A stretch of DNA of 64,000 nucleotides from Pascua guehoae (Eukaryota; Basidiomycota; Tremellomycetes; Trichosporonales; Trichosporonaceae): contig BCJX01000019.1 of assembly GCA_001600415.1 (NCBI GenBank), forward strand, positions 253,782 to 317,781. Reading direction: 5' to 3'. Shown here piece after piece: positions 22,630 to 33,657 of the stretch (within the stretch, counting starts at the first letter, position 1; each line of letters starts with the position of its first letter). The position numbers and the translations under genes are program-made. The notes beneath the pieces were generated by a model. The model had not been told where the DNA came from, did not search any database, and was given only the letters and a program-made list of their open reading frames with translations.

Positions 22630-25600
22630 TTTTTGGGTTTATGGGTTTGGCACACAATCATGCCAGGCTCGTCCTCATGCCCATTTGACACCTGCAATCA
22701 AAACCTACTGTAAGCGCGCAGCAAGGAGCACAAGCTTTAATGAGTGTACTGTAGTTCATTCAGGTCAACGTCGATGCGAGCTAGCTTTGTCATCTTGCTT
22801 GATCAGGCCAAGCTCGCAAACTTATGCGCTTGCAATCTTGCAATCTTGCAATCTTGCCCTTTTGCCTTCTTGTCATCTTGCCATCCTGCCGCCCTTGGGA
22901 GCTTGCGAGCCTGCACAATCTAGCGAGTCTGCTCGTCGGCTCGCTCGTCGGCTCGCTCGCTCGTTCCGGCAAGTCACGCCATGTCCCGCGTGCTCGCCCT
23001 CTTATTCTGACAGAGTAGTGCACTAAGCGTGCGAGCTTATCGAATGTCTTACTAATTTAGGCCGTCGGTGCGCTTGCTCGTGTGATCGCGTATGACTTAC
23101 TCAATGGGGCCAAGCGCGAGCCTGACAGCGAGTCATGCAGCGACGGTAGTAGTCGATGCCAAGGAGCGTACCAGTGCACGGTAGATGACTAACGTCTGGT
23201 GAGCCGACCCAGCGCGTGGTACCGTGCACCCATATCCGGCACCAGCCTCGGCTGGTAAAATGCCTCAATGCACACGAGGAACCAGCCCAATGCCTATGTG
23301 TACGTTGTCGATCGCGCACACTTGCAGCCGGTACATTCAACGGCAACGAGGTCTCGACCACGGTCATACCCGCGGCACGCGACACGTATTTGCAGACACC
23401 CCCTACTGCACACAGTACACGTACAGCTCGTCGTGTTCTCCGAGGTGCAAGGAGCTGGACATTTATGAAATGCCGGGGCACACTACGGTACGGTACAGGA
23501 CACTACCCTCGGCGATCAGCGCAGTGCGGGGGAGGCGGCGGCGGAGGCGTCTTCTGGGCGCCAGTCGTGTGGCAGGTCCACAGTTGGTCGTGGCGTCGGC
23601 GGCGGGGCGTGGGGGTGGTGGCGTGGAACGGAATGGAATGCAACTCAGTGTGGGGTGCTAGCCTCGCTAGCCACCGACCAAGTCGTGACCGTAACGAAAC
23701 CAAAGATAGAGTGCGGCGCACACGGCGCCGCCACCATGATCTGCGCCGCGAGCGGGCCACTGTCCCACTGGTGTCTTTGTCTAACGCGGCGCGCTGGATC
23801 TGGCGCGCTGGCCCGCGTGGTGGAGCGGGGGACAGGACGTGTCACGGGTGCGGGGCGGCGTTGGGGTCGGGGTCGGGTTGGGGTTGGGGCTGGCTGGCGC
23901 TGTTGGCGTGTATTCACGTGAATTGTAGCAGGCGGGTCGAATCCCAAGTCCCTCCAAGTCCCTCGACTAGTGGTTGACGCCACGGATGGCGTCTGGGATT
24001 TCCAAGCACCGGGTTGGGGTTGGGGACGCCGTCACGGTGATGCAGTCGTGTATTCCAGTGCATACAGGTGCGATCTGCATGTCGGACGGCGAAACTGATA
24101 CATGTTACGAGTATGTCTGCAGCGCCAATACTGCACCTTATTATTTATATATTAAACGCGCTCTCGTTCTGCAAATGCCTAGAAAACATGTGGTCGGTGC
24201 ATTCTCGACCACAAGGCCATGGCCGCCATGGCCGCCATGGCCAATATCCGTGCATGCCGGCGCACGCATACGTACCCACGAAATAGCGCCGTGCGAAACT
24301 TGTCTGACTCTCAGACTCGAATTGAGCGCTATCACAGGCCAGTCTGGACCGCCCACTACCTTGGATCTCTCGCCTCTGTCGGCAGAAAGTCGGTCTGCAA
24401 TTCGTTGACCATTGGCTAGTTTCGACTAGGATATTGTGACATTTACGGCCTTGACCGTGCGACCACGAGGTTTATCGTAGCTTGGAGCTGGTGGGGAAGT
24501 GGGGAAGTGGCATTTGGCAGCTTGGTAGCTCGGCAGCCTTGCAGCTTGCGGGGCAACCCTCGCGCAGAGTGGACCATGTGCACCCAATACCCAGTCAGCT
24601 GGACCCATCTCTTTCCTGACAACTGGCATCATACGCACCACAGCGAGACCTTGTCAGCACCAACAATTAGTCAACTGCAGCCCGTGTCCACGCGCAGTCA
24701 GTGCACTAGACTGAGACTCTCTGGCCCTGCTGTCGAGGCTTAGCCCAAGCCCAACCCCGCACAGATCTAGATGTACCGACAAATTTCCGTAGGCGACGCA
24801 CACGCACCTGCACCTGCACATGACGAGCCCCGCTTGCAGGAGCACAACCACGGCAACCAGATCCCAATATCCCAACCTATACGCGCGCAACGCATGCGCT
24901 GCCTTGCGCCCAGTACGTAACACTTGCATACCACACAAGCAGCCGTAGCAGGCTATCAGAATGCAGAACGAGTACCACACAAGGCCTTCCCGTCTGAGTC
25001 TCACCCCCTCGCACCTCACCCCCTAGCACCTCACCCCCTCGCACCTCAACCCCGCAACCTCGCTCCCCCTCGCCCCAGGCCTCGCTCGCTCGCCCGCGCC
25101 CTCTTCCATACCCCTCTTCCTTCCCCCCTCTTCCTTGCCCCCGGTTGCTTCTCTTCCTTCCCCCCTCTTCCTTGCCCCCNNNNNNNNNNNNNNNNNNNNN
25201 NNNNNNNNNNNNNNNNNNNNNNNNNNNNNNNNNNNNNNNNNNNNNNNNNNNNNNNNNNNNNGGCCCCCCCGCTCCCTCCACATTGCTCACCCCTCACAGC
25301 CCATATTACTACCGCGACCACACCCACGGTAGCAGGGTTACGTACACAGCATCGGACGTGCCTCGCCCGAAAACAAGATCCCGATCCGACGCGCTCGCCC
25401 GGCCTTTGGCCCGAAACGGACAGACGCCTTCCGGCGCCACTGGGCACGCTGGCGTTGGCGTTGGCGGGTGTTGGCGGGTGTTGGCGTTGGGTGTTGGCGC
25501 TGGCGTTCGTAGGCGTTGGGGGGTGGGGTTTAGGGCTGGGGTCGGCGGGGTATTGTGGTGGCGAGGTCGTGCGACGTGCGTCTTGGCACTATGTGATGCC

Positions 25601-26753
25601 AACCAACGTCGAGCGCCAGCGTGCGGTATCCGGTGTCCCGCATAAATAACCCCGCGGGTCGTCTGCCCTACAACTTGACAAAGCATATTGATACAGCTCA
25701 ACAGGCATTGTCCGTGCGCGTGATCGTGGTCGTGGAGGTGGCGCGCACCAGCCACACCCAACTGCGGTCCCGCGCGCCACACTCTGTGCGCTGGTTAGGC
25801 ATACTGCGCCCCTTCGGTCGTGTCGTGTCGTGTCGCCGTGTGTCGTGTCGTCGTGTGGACGCGTGTGTCGTGTCGTGTGGACGCCGCCTCCGTGGGTGTG
25901 GCGTCTGGTAGTGCACAATGGCAAACGCGCGGTGGCGCTGTACGCTGGGGCGCCGGGCAGGAGCCGCGCAGGATGCGGGCTGCGCTGCTCGCTTTGTCCC
26001 TAGCCCTATTGTAGCTTGCTCGGTACGCGACTGAGGCATTTTTATAGTGCGTCGGGTATGCCGTCAGTGGGGGAGGCTAGGTGATAGCCGCGGCAATGCT
26101 TGGTCCCATGTAGATTGCCGTGGAATACGAATATTCTGAGTGGCGCGGCCATGGCCAGGGGAGGTGAGTGCCTCCTATGGATTAGTGCTAGCTCAGAGAA
26201 TGTTTAGGGAGGAATGCGTGCCCTATAAACCGAAAGAAGGCCGGCGGGCTGACGGCTGGTTGGTGTCGGTGACCCAGAAGCGAGGGAGATGTTTCGTGGT
26301 TGTAGGTTGGTGGGTTCACATTTCTAGTCTCTGGATGCCTCTGGAAGTTTATTATGTCAAGTTGGCGAGGACAGCGCCATTCTCAACACGACGTAGCCTT
26401 TGTCAGGACCCCCAACAAGATCAAATGCACGTACGAATTCTTCTTGACAAAACTCCTCACGAAACGTGACACAGGGGTGCGAGCGAGAGAATGAAGATTA
26501 CCCTGGTTGCAGCATATGCTCTGCCATAAATTGTAACCGACTATGAAACATAAACAACGGCTTTGCTTCTGAATTTGTTGGTCGCGCAACGCGCGCGCGG
26601 CATACATGGTACGATACATTGCAACCTGTCCCACTCTCACAGCGGTGCCACAAAACATATCAACGCTGCCAGCACCTCGCACCTTCCACTTGGACTCTAC
26701 TGCCCGCCCTGGAGCGGCATATGGCCCAACCCATGTGTCTCGAGTTCCTGCCG
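22630..26753. other. Gene-poor region with tandem repeats and an assembly gap
   Basis: Contains three to four CTTGCAAT units (22829-22857), a GCTCGTCG run (22930-22965), a GGCCATGGCC tandem palindrome (24215-24242), CCCCCTCGCACCTCA units (25000-25060), an N gap (25180-25261), a GGCGTTGGCG minisatellite (25447-25545) and a CGTGT array (25816-25880). No supported gene. Confidence 0.5.
25180..25261. other. Assembly gap (82 N)
   Basis: A run of N flanked on the left by two copies of a CCCCCTCTTCCTTGCCCCC-like unit, which is probably why assembly failed. Real length unknown. Confidence 0.98.
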
Positions 26754-29282
26754 TCAGCGCGGCCCAGAGCTGGAAGAGGCACCCACGTCGCGTGTCTGGA
26801 AGATTTCAGGACAGAACGTGTTGGTGCCCTCTATCGCCCACTTGCAGCGGTACGCCTCCATGCCCCCGTCCGCGAGTGTCGCGACGGGGACGACGGGGGG
26901 AGTCGGCTTGTCGTCGGGCGCAAACGCGGGCATGGACGCAAACATGTTGAGTGCAGGGACCGGCGGTGGCGCGCGCCTTGATCCCTGGTTTCGGCCATTG
27001 GGGGCGTCGCTGTCGTCGTCCGTGGTGTCGTCGCCATTGTCGCCTGCGTCCGACTCGACGGGGTCAAACGCTCCCATAAGACGGCCGCGGAGAAGGGCGC
27101 AGCGCTCGGACAGCTCGTCGTTGCGCTTGGACAGGTCGTCGGCCTTGCCGCGCCACTTGTGCAGCTCGGCCTCGAACTCGCGGTTCTGCTTGATCAGACG
27201 TCCGTGCGCCGCCGCCTTGCGCCGGATCGTGTCGTCCGTGCGCCGCGACTGCTCGAGGAGGAGGTTGAGCTTGCGCTGCGTCTCGCGCAGTTCCTCGTCG
27301 CGTTGCTTGGTCGCCGCGGCGTGGAAGAGCTCGCGCTGCTTGAGGCCAAACTTGAGCTGCTCGCGCAGCCGTCCGACTTGCTCCTCGAGGGTGTTGGCCT
27401 TCTTGACCTCTTCCACTGCGCTCGTCGACGCAATCTGGTACTGCTCTTGGAAGAATGCCAGGTCGCTCTTGCAGCTCTTGAGCGCAGAGTTGAGATTCTT
27501 GATCCGCTTGCGCAGGTCCGTGATCACGCCGTCGCGTTCCTTGATCTGCTCGTCGACGGGCCGGTTGGGATCGGCTGGTGCAGCCGCTGGAAGAGCGGTC
27601 GACTGGCGGGCCTCCTCGAGGGCAGCAAGAGCCGCTGCTTCTCCTTTCTTGGCCGCCGCAACCAAAGCTTCCGCCTCCTTCTTTGCTGCCTCCACAGCCG
27701 CATCGGCTTGCTTCTTGGCAGCCTCTACCTCACCCTCCTTCTCCTGCGCCATCAGGTGCGCCGCGCCAGCCTCTGCTTCCGCCTCTTCGGCGCGCTCCTC
27801 CATCTTCCTCAGCGCCTCGTCGCGGTCCTCGAGCTGTGCCTTGAGACGTTCAACCTCGGCCGACAGCGCACCGTCATCCGTACCGGCCGTCTCTGGTTGC
27901 GGTTCCGCCATGTCCGTATCTTGGGTGTTGTCGCGCACGTCTCCCTCACTGTCAGAGGCGACCAGCACCTCTTCACCGTCCACGAAGCGCACCTCTCCAC
28001 GATGAACAGTGTTCAGACTGCTCTCTGCCTGCACCTCGGGTTCTAACGACGGGCTGGAAAAGTTTGAGATCTGGTCGTCTCCTTGTTCCAGCTGCTCGGA
28101 CCGTTCGCGGCTCACAAACGGTTTGAACACGCTCTGGGAGAGTTGCGGTACAGGCCCAAATGAGCGCTCAGCCGCCTCCTGCCTTGCACGTGTCGTGCGC
28201 GGCCCGGGACAGGCTTCTCCGATCTGGGGGTCGGCTTCACTGGGTGGAGACTTTGAGGGCACGGGCGGTTTCCGGGGAAGAGGGGCGCCGCCAGTGCGTT
28301 TGGCCGTCTGACGCCGGGGGATCTCGACGACAGGAACACGGTGCTGCTGCTGTCGTGGTGACTCGGGCTCTGTTGTCTTTGGGGTTGCCTTGGCGACGAT
28401 CGTGCGCCGCGCACGTGCTGGGCTCTGCGGCTGCGCTGGGGGAAGGTACGACTCGTCATCATTCGCATCGTGAGCTCGGCGGCGAGGTGGTGGCGGTGTG
28501 TCAACCTCGAACTCGTCATCAACGACAACGTAGGGTACGGGTGCAGCACGTGAAGACGACTTGCGAGGAAGGCGTGCAGAGGGAAGGGGTGCAGACCGTT
28601 TTGCCGTTTGGCGTACACGTGGGGCGGGTGATTCCCTGGGCGTATCGACTGGAGGCGTAGAGTCTGGCGTAGGTTCCTCTTCATCTTCGTCATCTTCGTC
28701 ATCGTCGACAGCGTAGGAGACCCGGCGCGCGCGCGAAGGTCCTGGCTTGTGTGGCAGAGGGGCGGACCGGCGGGCCATTTGGCGTGTACCCGAACCCGAA
28801 GCTTTCCTGGAAGCCTTAACAGGCAAAGGGTCCTCGTGCACCGACTCGTCCTCATCGGACTCGTAATCATCAACAGCGTACGAGCGTGTCGATTTGCGCG
28901 GCAGAGGCACCGACCGACGCGCAGTTTGGCGAGTACGTGAACTGGGAGCCTCGACGGGGGAAGGCACGGCCGATGAGCGGGTGGTACGCTTGCTTGGTGT
29001 TCCCGGCGCGGGTGACTGGGTGGCCGACGCACGGGTGACTCGTCTAATTGGAGTGCTAGAGTCTGCGACATTAGCATCTCCTCTATCACTGTGCTCGCTA
29101 GGTATGTGTTGTTGATGCGCAACACCGGAAGATTGACATCACGTACCACGGACACGGTCCGACGCACGGAGCCGCTTCGGGGCTTCCTCGGGCTCGCTGA
29201 TGCGCTTGCGCTTGCCAGCCGATCGGGTTTCGCGGGCCTCTGGAGACGAGGACGGCGAGCGTAGCCGTCGACGGGGAGGCAT
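26754..29282 (-). CDS. Coiled-coil protein with four histone H3-tail-like repeats
   Basis: Two exons, 29282-29147 and 29062-26754, join in phase to 814 aa. I do not recognise a named family. Residues 1-45 are Arg/Ser-rich with KRKR and KRLR, probable nuclear localisation signals. Residues about 80-330 carry four copies of a basic module: RQTARRSVPLPRK, RQMARRSAPLPHK, RQTAKRSAPLPSARLPRK and RQTAKRTGGAPLPRK. The first three are each followed by a SYAVDD/YVVVDDE acidic stretch. These resemble H3 residues 4-18. Residues about 440-690 are a Glu/Ala/Lys/Arg-rich coiled coil. The C-terminal tail has YRCKWAIEGTNTFCPEIF, a short Cys pair. It shares a divergent promoter with GLN4. It could be a chromatin, spindle-pole or other scaffold protein; function unknown. 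Confidence 0.72.
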
Positions 29283-29643
29283 GGCGGCGAGTGCGACGGA
29301 GATGAGGAAGATGGATTGCTGATGCGAAGTTGCACGGAAATCAGAACCACCCACTCTGAAGCGACGACGTCGTTGCGATTGCCGCAGTGAGCGTGATGTG
29401 AAACGCGAACACACCTGATAAGGCACGCGTGTAAAAATGACGTGGAGGGTGCACCACGTGACTGAACATTGGGCGATCGATCAGCCTCCCTCGCACTTGC
29501 CCGTTGGTTGACATCGATGACAAAAGTCGGCCCCGTTCGACTCACTTTCCCCATTGCCTCTACACGTCTCGGCCTTTTGTTCTTCTAAACTACACTCCCA
29601 ATCTCTTCTCCCTCACCACACTCGCTCTGAGCGCGCATCCAAC
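29283..29643. promoter_or_regulatory. Divergent promoter, coiled-coil gene/GLN4
   Basis: 361 bp between two divergent start codons. The GLN4-proximal 100 bp is CT-rich (5' UTR-like). No factor site assigned. Confidence 0.55.
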
Positions 29644-32473
29644 ATGCCGCCCAAGAAATTCGACCCCACGACTCCCGAAAACGCGGCGCTCATCGCCTCG
29701 TTTTCCGCCCTTGGCCTGAGCGCCAACTCTGCATCGGAGCTGGTCCGCGCGCCCAAGGCCGGTGCGGCGTTCAAGGCATTGGTCGACGACAATGGACTGT
29801 CTGGCACAAAGTTTGAGGAGCGCCAGGCCAACGCACTTGTCAAGCTCTCGGCTGTTGGTGGCAAGCTCGCGCCCGAGCAGCGCACCTATGTTGTCAAGCG
29901 TATTGTTGGTGGCGACCTCAAGTCGCCCGACCAGGTCGCAGGTATGTCTGGTCATGCGATAAGCGCTGCCTGTCGGCCTCGTGTCTATGCTCACACGCTC
30001 AGCTGCTGTCAAGTATCTCGAGAGCAACTCTAGCAGCCCAGTGAACGCTGCTGCCTTTGATAAGGCCGCTGGTGTTGGTGAGTGCCTGAGTGAACTGATT
30101 GTTCCTACCGACTCGACTCGAAATGCTAACCCGTATCTAGGCGTCAACCTCACTGCTGCTGACCTTCCCCCGCTTCTCAAGGCGTACATTGCCACCCACC
30201 CCAAGCCTCCCAAGAGCTGGACAGACCTGGGCCCCTTCCTCGGTAGCATCAAGAGCGGCTCCTCTGACCTCAAGTAGGTCGTCTGCCGCCTCTTCTCCAC
30301 CTGCTGACTTGCAGATGGGCAAACACTGTAGACCTCAAGGTCGCCGTCGACAACGCATTCACCGAGCTGTTTGGCAGCAAGGAGGCTGCCGCCAAGGCAC
30401 GTGCCGAGGCTGCCGCGGCATCCAAAGTGAAGAAGGTGGGTGGCTTCAGATTAACTCGACTAACCCACCAGGAGCCCAAGAAGCCTGCTGCTGCTGCCGC
30501 GCCTGCGGCATCGACCTCGAACGCTTCATCTTCGACGTCGCCCAACATCCCTACGCGAATCTTCGAGGAGGGCTTCCTGTCCGAGTTCCACAAGGTCGGC
30601 GAGAACCCGCAGATTGACCCCAAGCTCAAGCAAAAGCACCTCGAGTGGACCAAGGGCCAGGTGTACACGCGTTTCCCCCCCGAGCCGAATGGATACCTTC
30701 ACATTGGTCACGTCAAGGCCATCATGGTCGACTTTGGATACGCAAAGTTCCACAATGGCCGCACCTACCTTCGCTACGACGACACCAACCCCGAGGCCGA
30801 GGAGGGACGGTTCTTCCAGTCGATTCTTGACACGGTGCGCTGGCTCGGCTTTGAGCCTTGGAAGATTACCTACTCGAGCGACAACTTTGACCGATTGTAC
30901 GAGCTCGCCGTCGAGCTTACCCGCCGCGGCAAGGCGTACGTGTGCACGTGTGACGCTGAAAAGATCAAGGAGGACCGTGGTGGTGGCAAGGGCAACCCGC
31001 GCCCGTGTGTGCACCGCGACCGCCCCGTCGAGGAGAGCCTGCGCGAGTTTGAGCGCATGAAGAATGGAGAGTACCCGGAGCGTGAGGCGTGTCTCCGCAT
31101 GAAGATGGACCTCACGAGCGGCAACCCATACATGTGGGACTCTGTCGCGTACCGTGTCAAGTACGCGCCGCACCACCGCACCGGTGACAAGTGGAGTGAG
31201 TCAGCTTAGCAGCTCGTCGATTCAAAGCTGACTAGCAGAAATCTACCCGACGTACGACTTCACACACTGCCTGTGTGATTCGTTTGAGAACATTACCCAC
31301 TCGCTCTGCACGACCGAGTTTGTGTCTGCGCGCGAGTCGTACGAGTGGCTCTGTGACGCGCTCGGCGTGTACAAGCCTCGCCAGTACGAGTTTGCTCGCC
31401 TCAACCTCCAGGGCACGTTCCTGTCCAAGCGCAAGGTGCGGCGACTGGTCGAGAACAAGCTTGTCAAGGACTGGGACGACCCGCGGCTCTACACGATCAT
31501 TGCGTTGCGCCGGCGCGGTATCCCGCCTGGTGCGCTGCTCAACTTTGTCTCCGAGTTGGGTGTCACGACGCTCGTGTCCGAGACGCAGCTCAAGAAGTTT
31601 GAGAGCACAGTGCGCCGGTACCTCGAGGACACGGCGCCACGACTCATGATGGTGCTCAACCCGATCAAGGTGGTGCTCGAGAACGTTGCCGACGACTACC
31701 GCGTGCCAGTGCAGGTTCCCCTGCACCCCAAGGTGCCTGCAATGGGTACTGTTGAGACGTCGTTCACCAAGGAGGTGTACATTGATGCCGACGACTTCCG
31801 TGAGGTCGACTCGCCCGACTACTTCCGCCTTGCGCCAGGCAAGTCGGTCGGTCTCTTCAAGGCGCCGTTCCCAGTCACATGCACGTCGTTCACCAAGGAC
31901 CCCAAGACGGGCCGCGTCACTGAGATCCGGTGCCGATTGGAGGATTCCGGCAAGGCCAAGAAGCCCAAGGCGTACATCCAGTGGGTCAACGTGCCCGAGG
32001 CGGTGCACGTCGATGAGGTGCGCTACTTTAAGCCGCTGTTCAAGAGCGACCCTCCTCCCTCCGACTTTGAGTCGGACGTCGACGCCGCCTCGCTCGAGGT
32101 GTACCGTGACGCCGTCGTCGAGCCGGCGTTCTACGAGCTCGCAAAGAAGGCCGTCGCGGACGCGCGCAAGGAGTCTGTCGAGCGCACGCGCCGTGCCGCA
32201 AAGGAAAACGAGGTCGCCACGGCAAAGTCGGTCGCGGACGCCACGCACGAGCCCGGACACGAGGACGAGCCCGTCGCCACGGCCGACCAGCTCGTGGGCA
32301 TGGAGAACATTCGGTTCCAGGGTATGCGCCTCGCATACTTTGCCGTCGACAGGGAGAGCACGCTCAAGTGCATTGACGAGGCGGCCGAGACAAAGCCCGG
32401 CAAGCGCAAGGGCGACGTTATTATCCTCAACCGGATTGTGTCGCTCAAGGAGGACGCTGGCAAGAAGGCTTAG
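29644..32473 (+). CDS. GLN4: Glutaminyl-tRNA synthetase, cytosolic
   Basis: Charges tRNA-Gln with glutamine. Exons 29644-29941, 30003-30077, 30141-30273, 30315-30435, 30472-31195, 31239-32473 give 861 aa. The first ~190 residues form the helical N-terminal appended domain of eukaryotic GlnRS (YqeY-like), followed by an Ala/Lys linker. The class I core begins [17 protein letters not shown] (HIGH). It continues with [23 protein letters not shown] [21 protein letters not shown] and the KMSKS equivalent LSKRK, with the WDDPRL block. The C-terminal beta-barrel anticodon-binding part contains PKAYIQWV and ends [12 protein letters not shown] and VILNRIVSL. These features separate it from GluRS. The lysine-rich linker is split by the short intron 30436-30471. 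Confidence 0.97.
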
Positions 32474-33657
32474 GGGCTGGGTTTGGGTTGAGAGTGTGGT
32501 TGAGTAATAGATTTGCAGCCATCAAGTCATGCATTTGTTGCGCGTTAGCGATGGGACTAAGTTGTGCGAAATGGACGGCCGGGGGTTGGAATATACTGAG
32601 GTGTGGGCTATATTGTACTGCTTGAGTTGACCATGTTGCATTCGTGCATCCATGGTCTTTGGCCGGCATGTCCGTGCTTAACCTGTCGACGCTGCTCAAC
32701 ATGCTTATGCTGGCCATGATGGTAGCATGTGCCGACGAGGCGCTGGGCCGAGTAAACAATCCAACGAGGACAGACGATAGCGTCCTACGCCCTCTTGGTG
32801 CAGTCCATCCCCAGACCCGTGCCTATGGACTGGCGACGCCACGACGCGACGGCATCCGCATGCTCCTGCCCAGACCCAGGTCCGATCATGCACGGAGCAA
32901 CAAGAATAACAAATACATACCAGGCGCTTGCAGTTGAAGCCCGAAACATCCATCCAGAGCTGCTCGTCTTCATCTCAGGCATGACATTGGATCTTTTACT
33001 CAGCGTACCTGTATCGGGAGGCAGCTCAGTTCATGTGCCCCATGTGACGAGGACGCGGTGTATGGAGGCCGCGCCGCTGCGGCGGCCGCCGTCGTCGTTG
33101 CGGCGCTTGACGTAGCATTGCAGCAGAACATTTGAGTTCGGTGTCGGTAACCTGGGTGCGTCGCGTCGGGAACAAGTCGGAAGCAAAGCGTCGCTGTCTG
33201 TGTAACCATGTGATTGCAACAACGAGGTCTGGCACCTCGCTACGGTTGCACTGTCGACTCGGTCGGTCATGGTCGGCCGGCATGATGGAGATGACGAGGC
33301 TGCACTCGAGCCGAGACGACTCAGACGTGCCTTGCAGCTCGGCAGGCGCACGCAGGTACGCAGGTGCACGCAACAACAGACCGGCCTGGCTAGGCCGAAA
33401 CCCGCCCGATTGGCAAAAACGCCCCCAGGGTCACCCCACGCAGAGCGCTAATCTGATAACAATGATACAACACGCATTCTACCTCAATACTGCACTAACG
33501 CGGTAGCTCGGCAGCGTCCGCTTTTCTCCCGGCCGACAGCAGTCGGGACGGATCAAACTTGCCCCTCTCATTCAAAGGTTGTATTCCCACACAATCTGTC
33601 GTTACACTGTCGTTACTCTTCTCTCACCCTCTTTCATCGACTTGCAGCGGAATCACC
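32474..33657. other. Intergenic region GLN4 to AIF-like gene
   Basis: 3' UTR of GLN4 and promoter of the next plus-strand gene. A CAG acceptor-like site just before the ATG (33640-33650) could mark a 5' UTR intron. No gene seen. Confidence 0.5.

Noticed and set aside
22790..22965. Possible CRISPR-like array from CTTGCAAT and GCTCGTCG repeats
   Set aside because: Units are adjacent short tandem repeats without spacers, in a eukaryotic genome.
23925..23960. B-box-like GGGTCGAATCCC
   Set aside because: No T-stem pairing, acceptor or anticodon arm could be built around it.
25500..25545. GGGGTTTAGGG-like sequence suggestive of telomere
   Set aside because: Occurs once within a GGCGTT minisatellite and is not a tandem telomere array.
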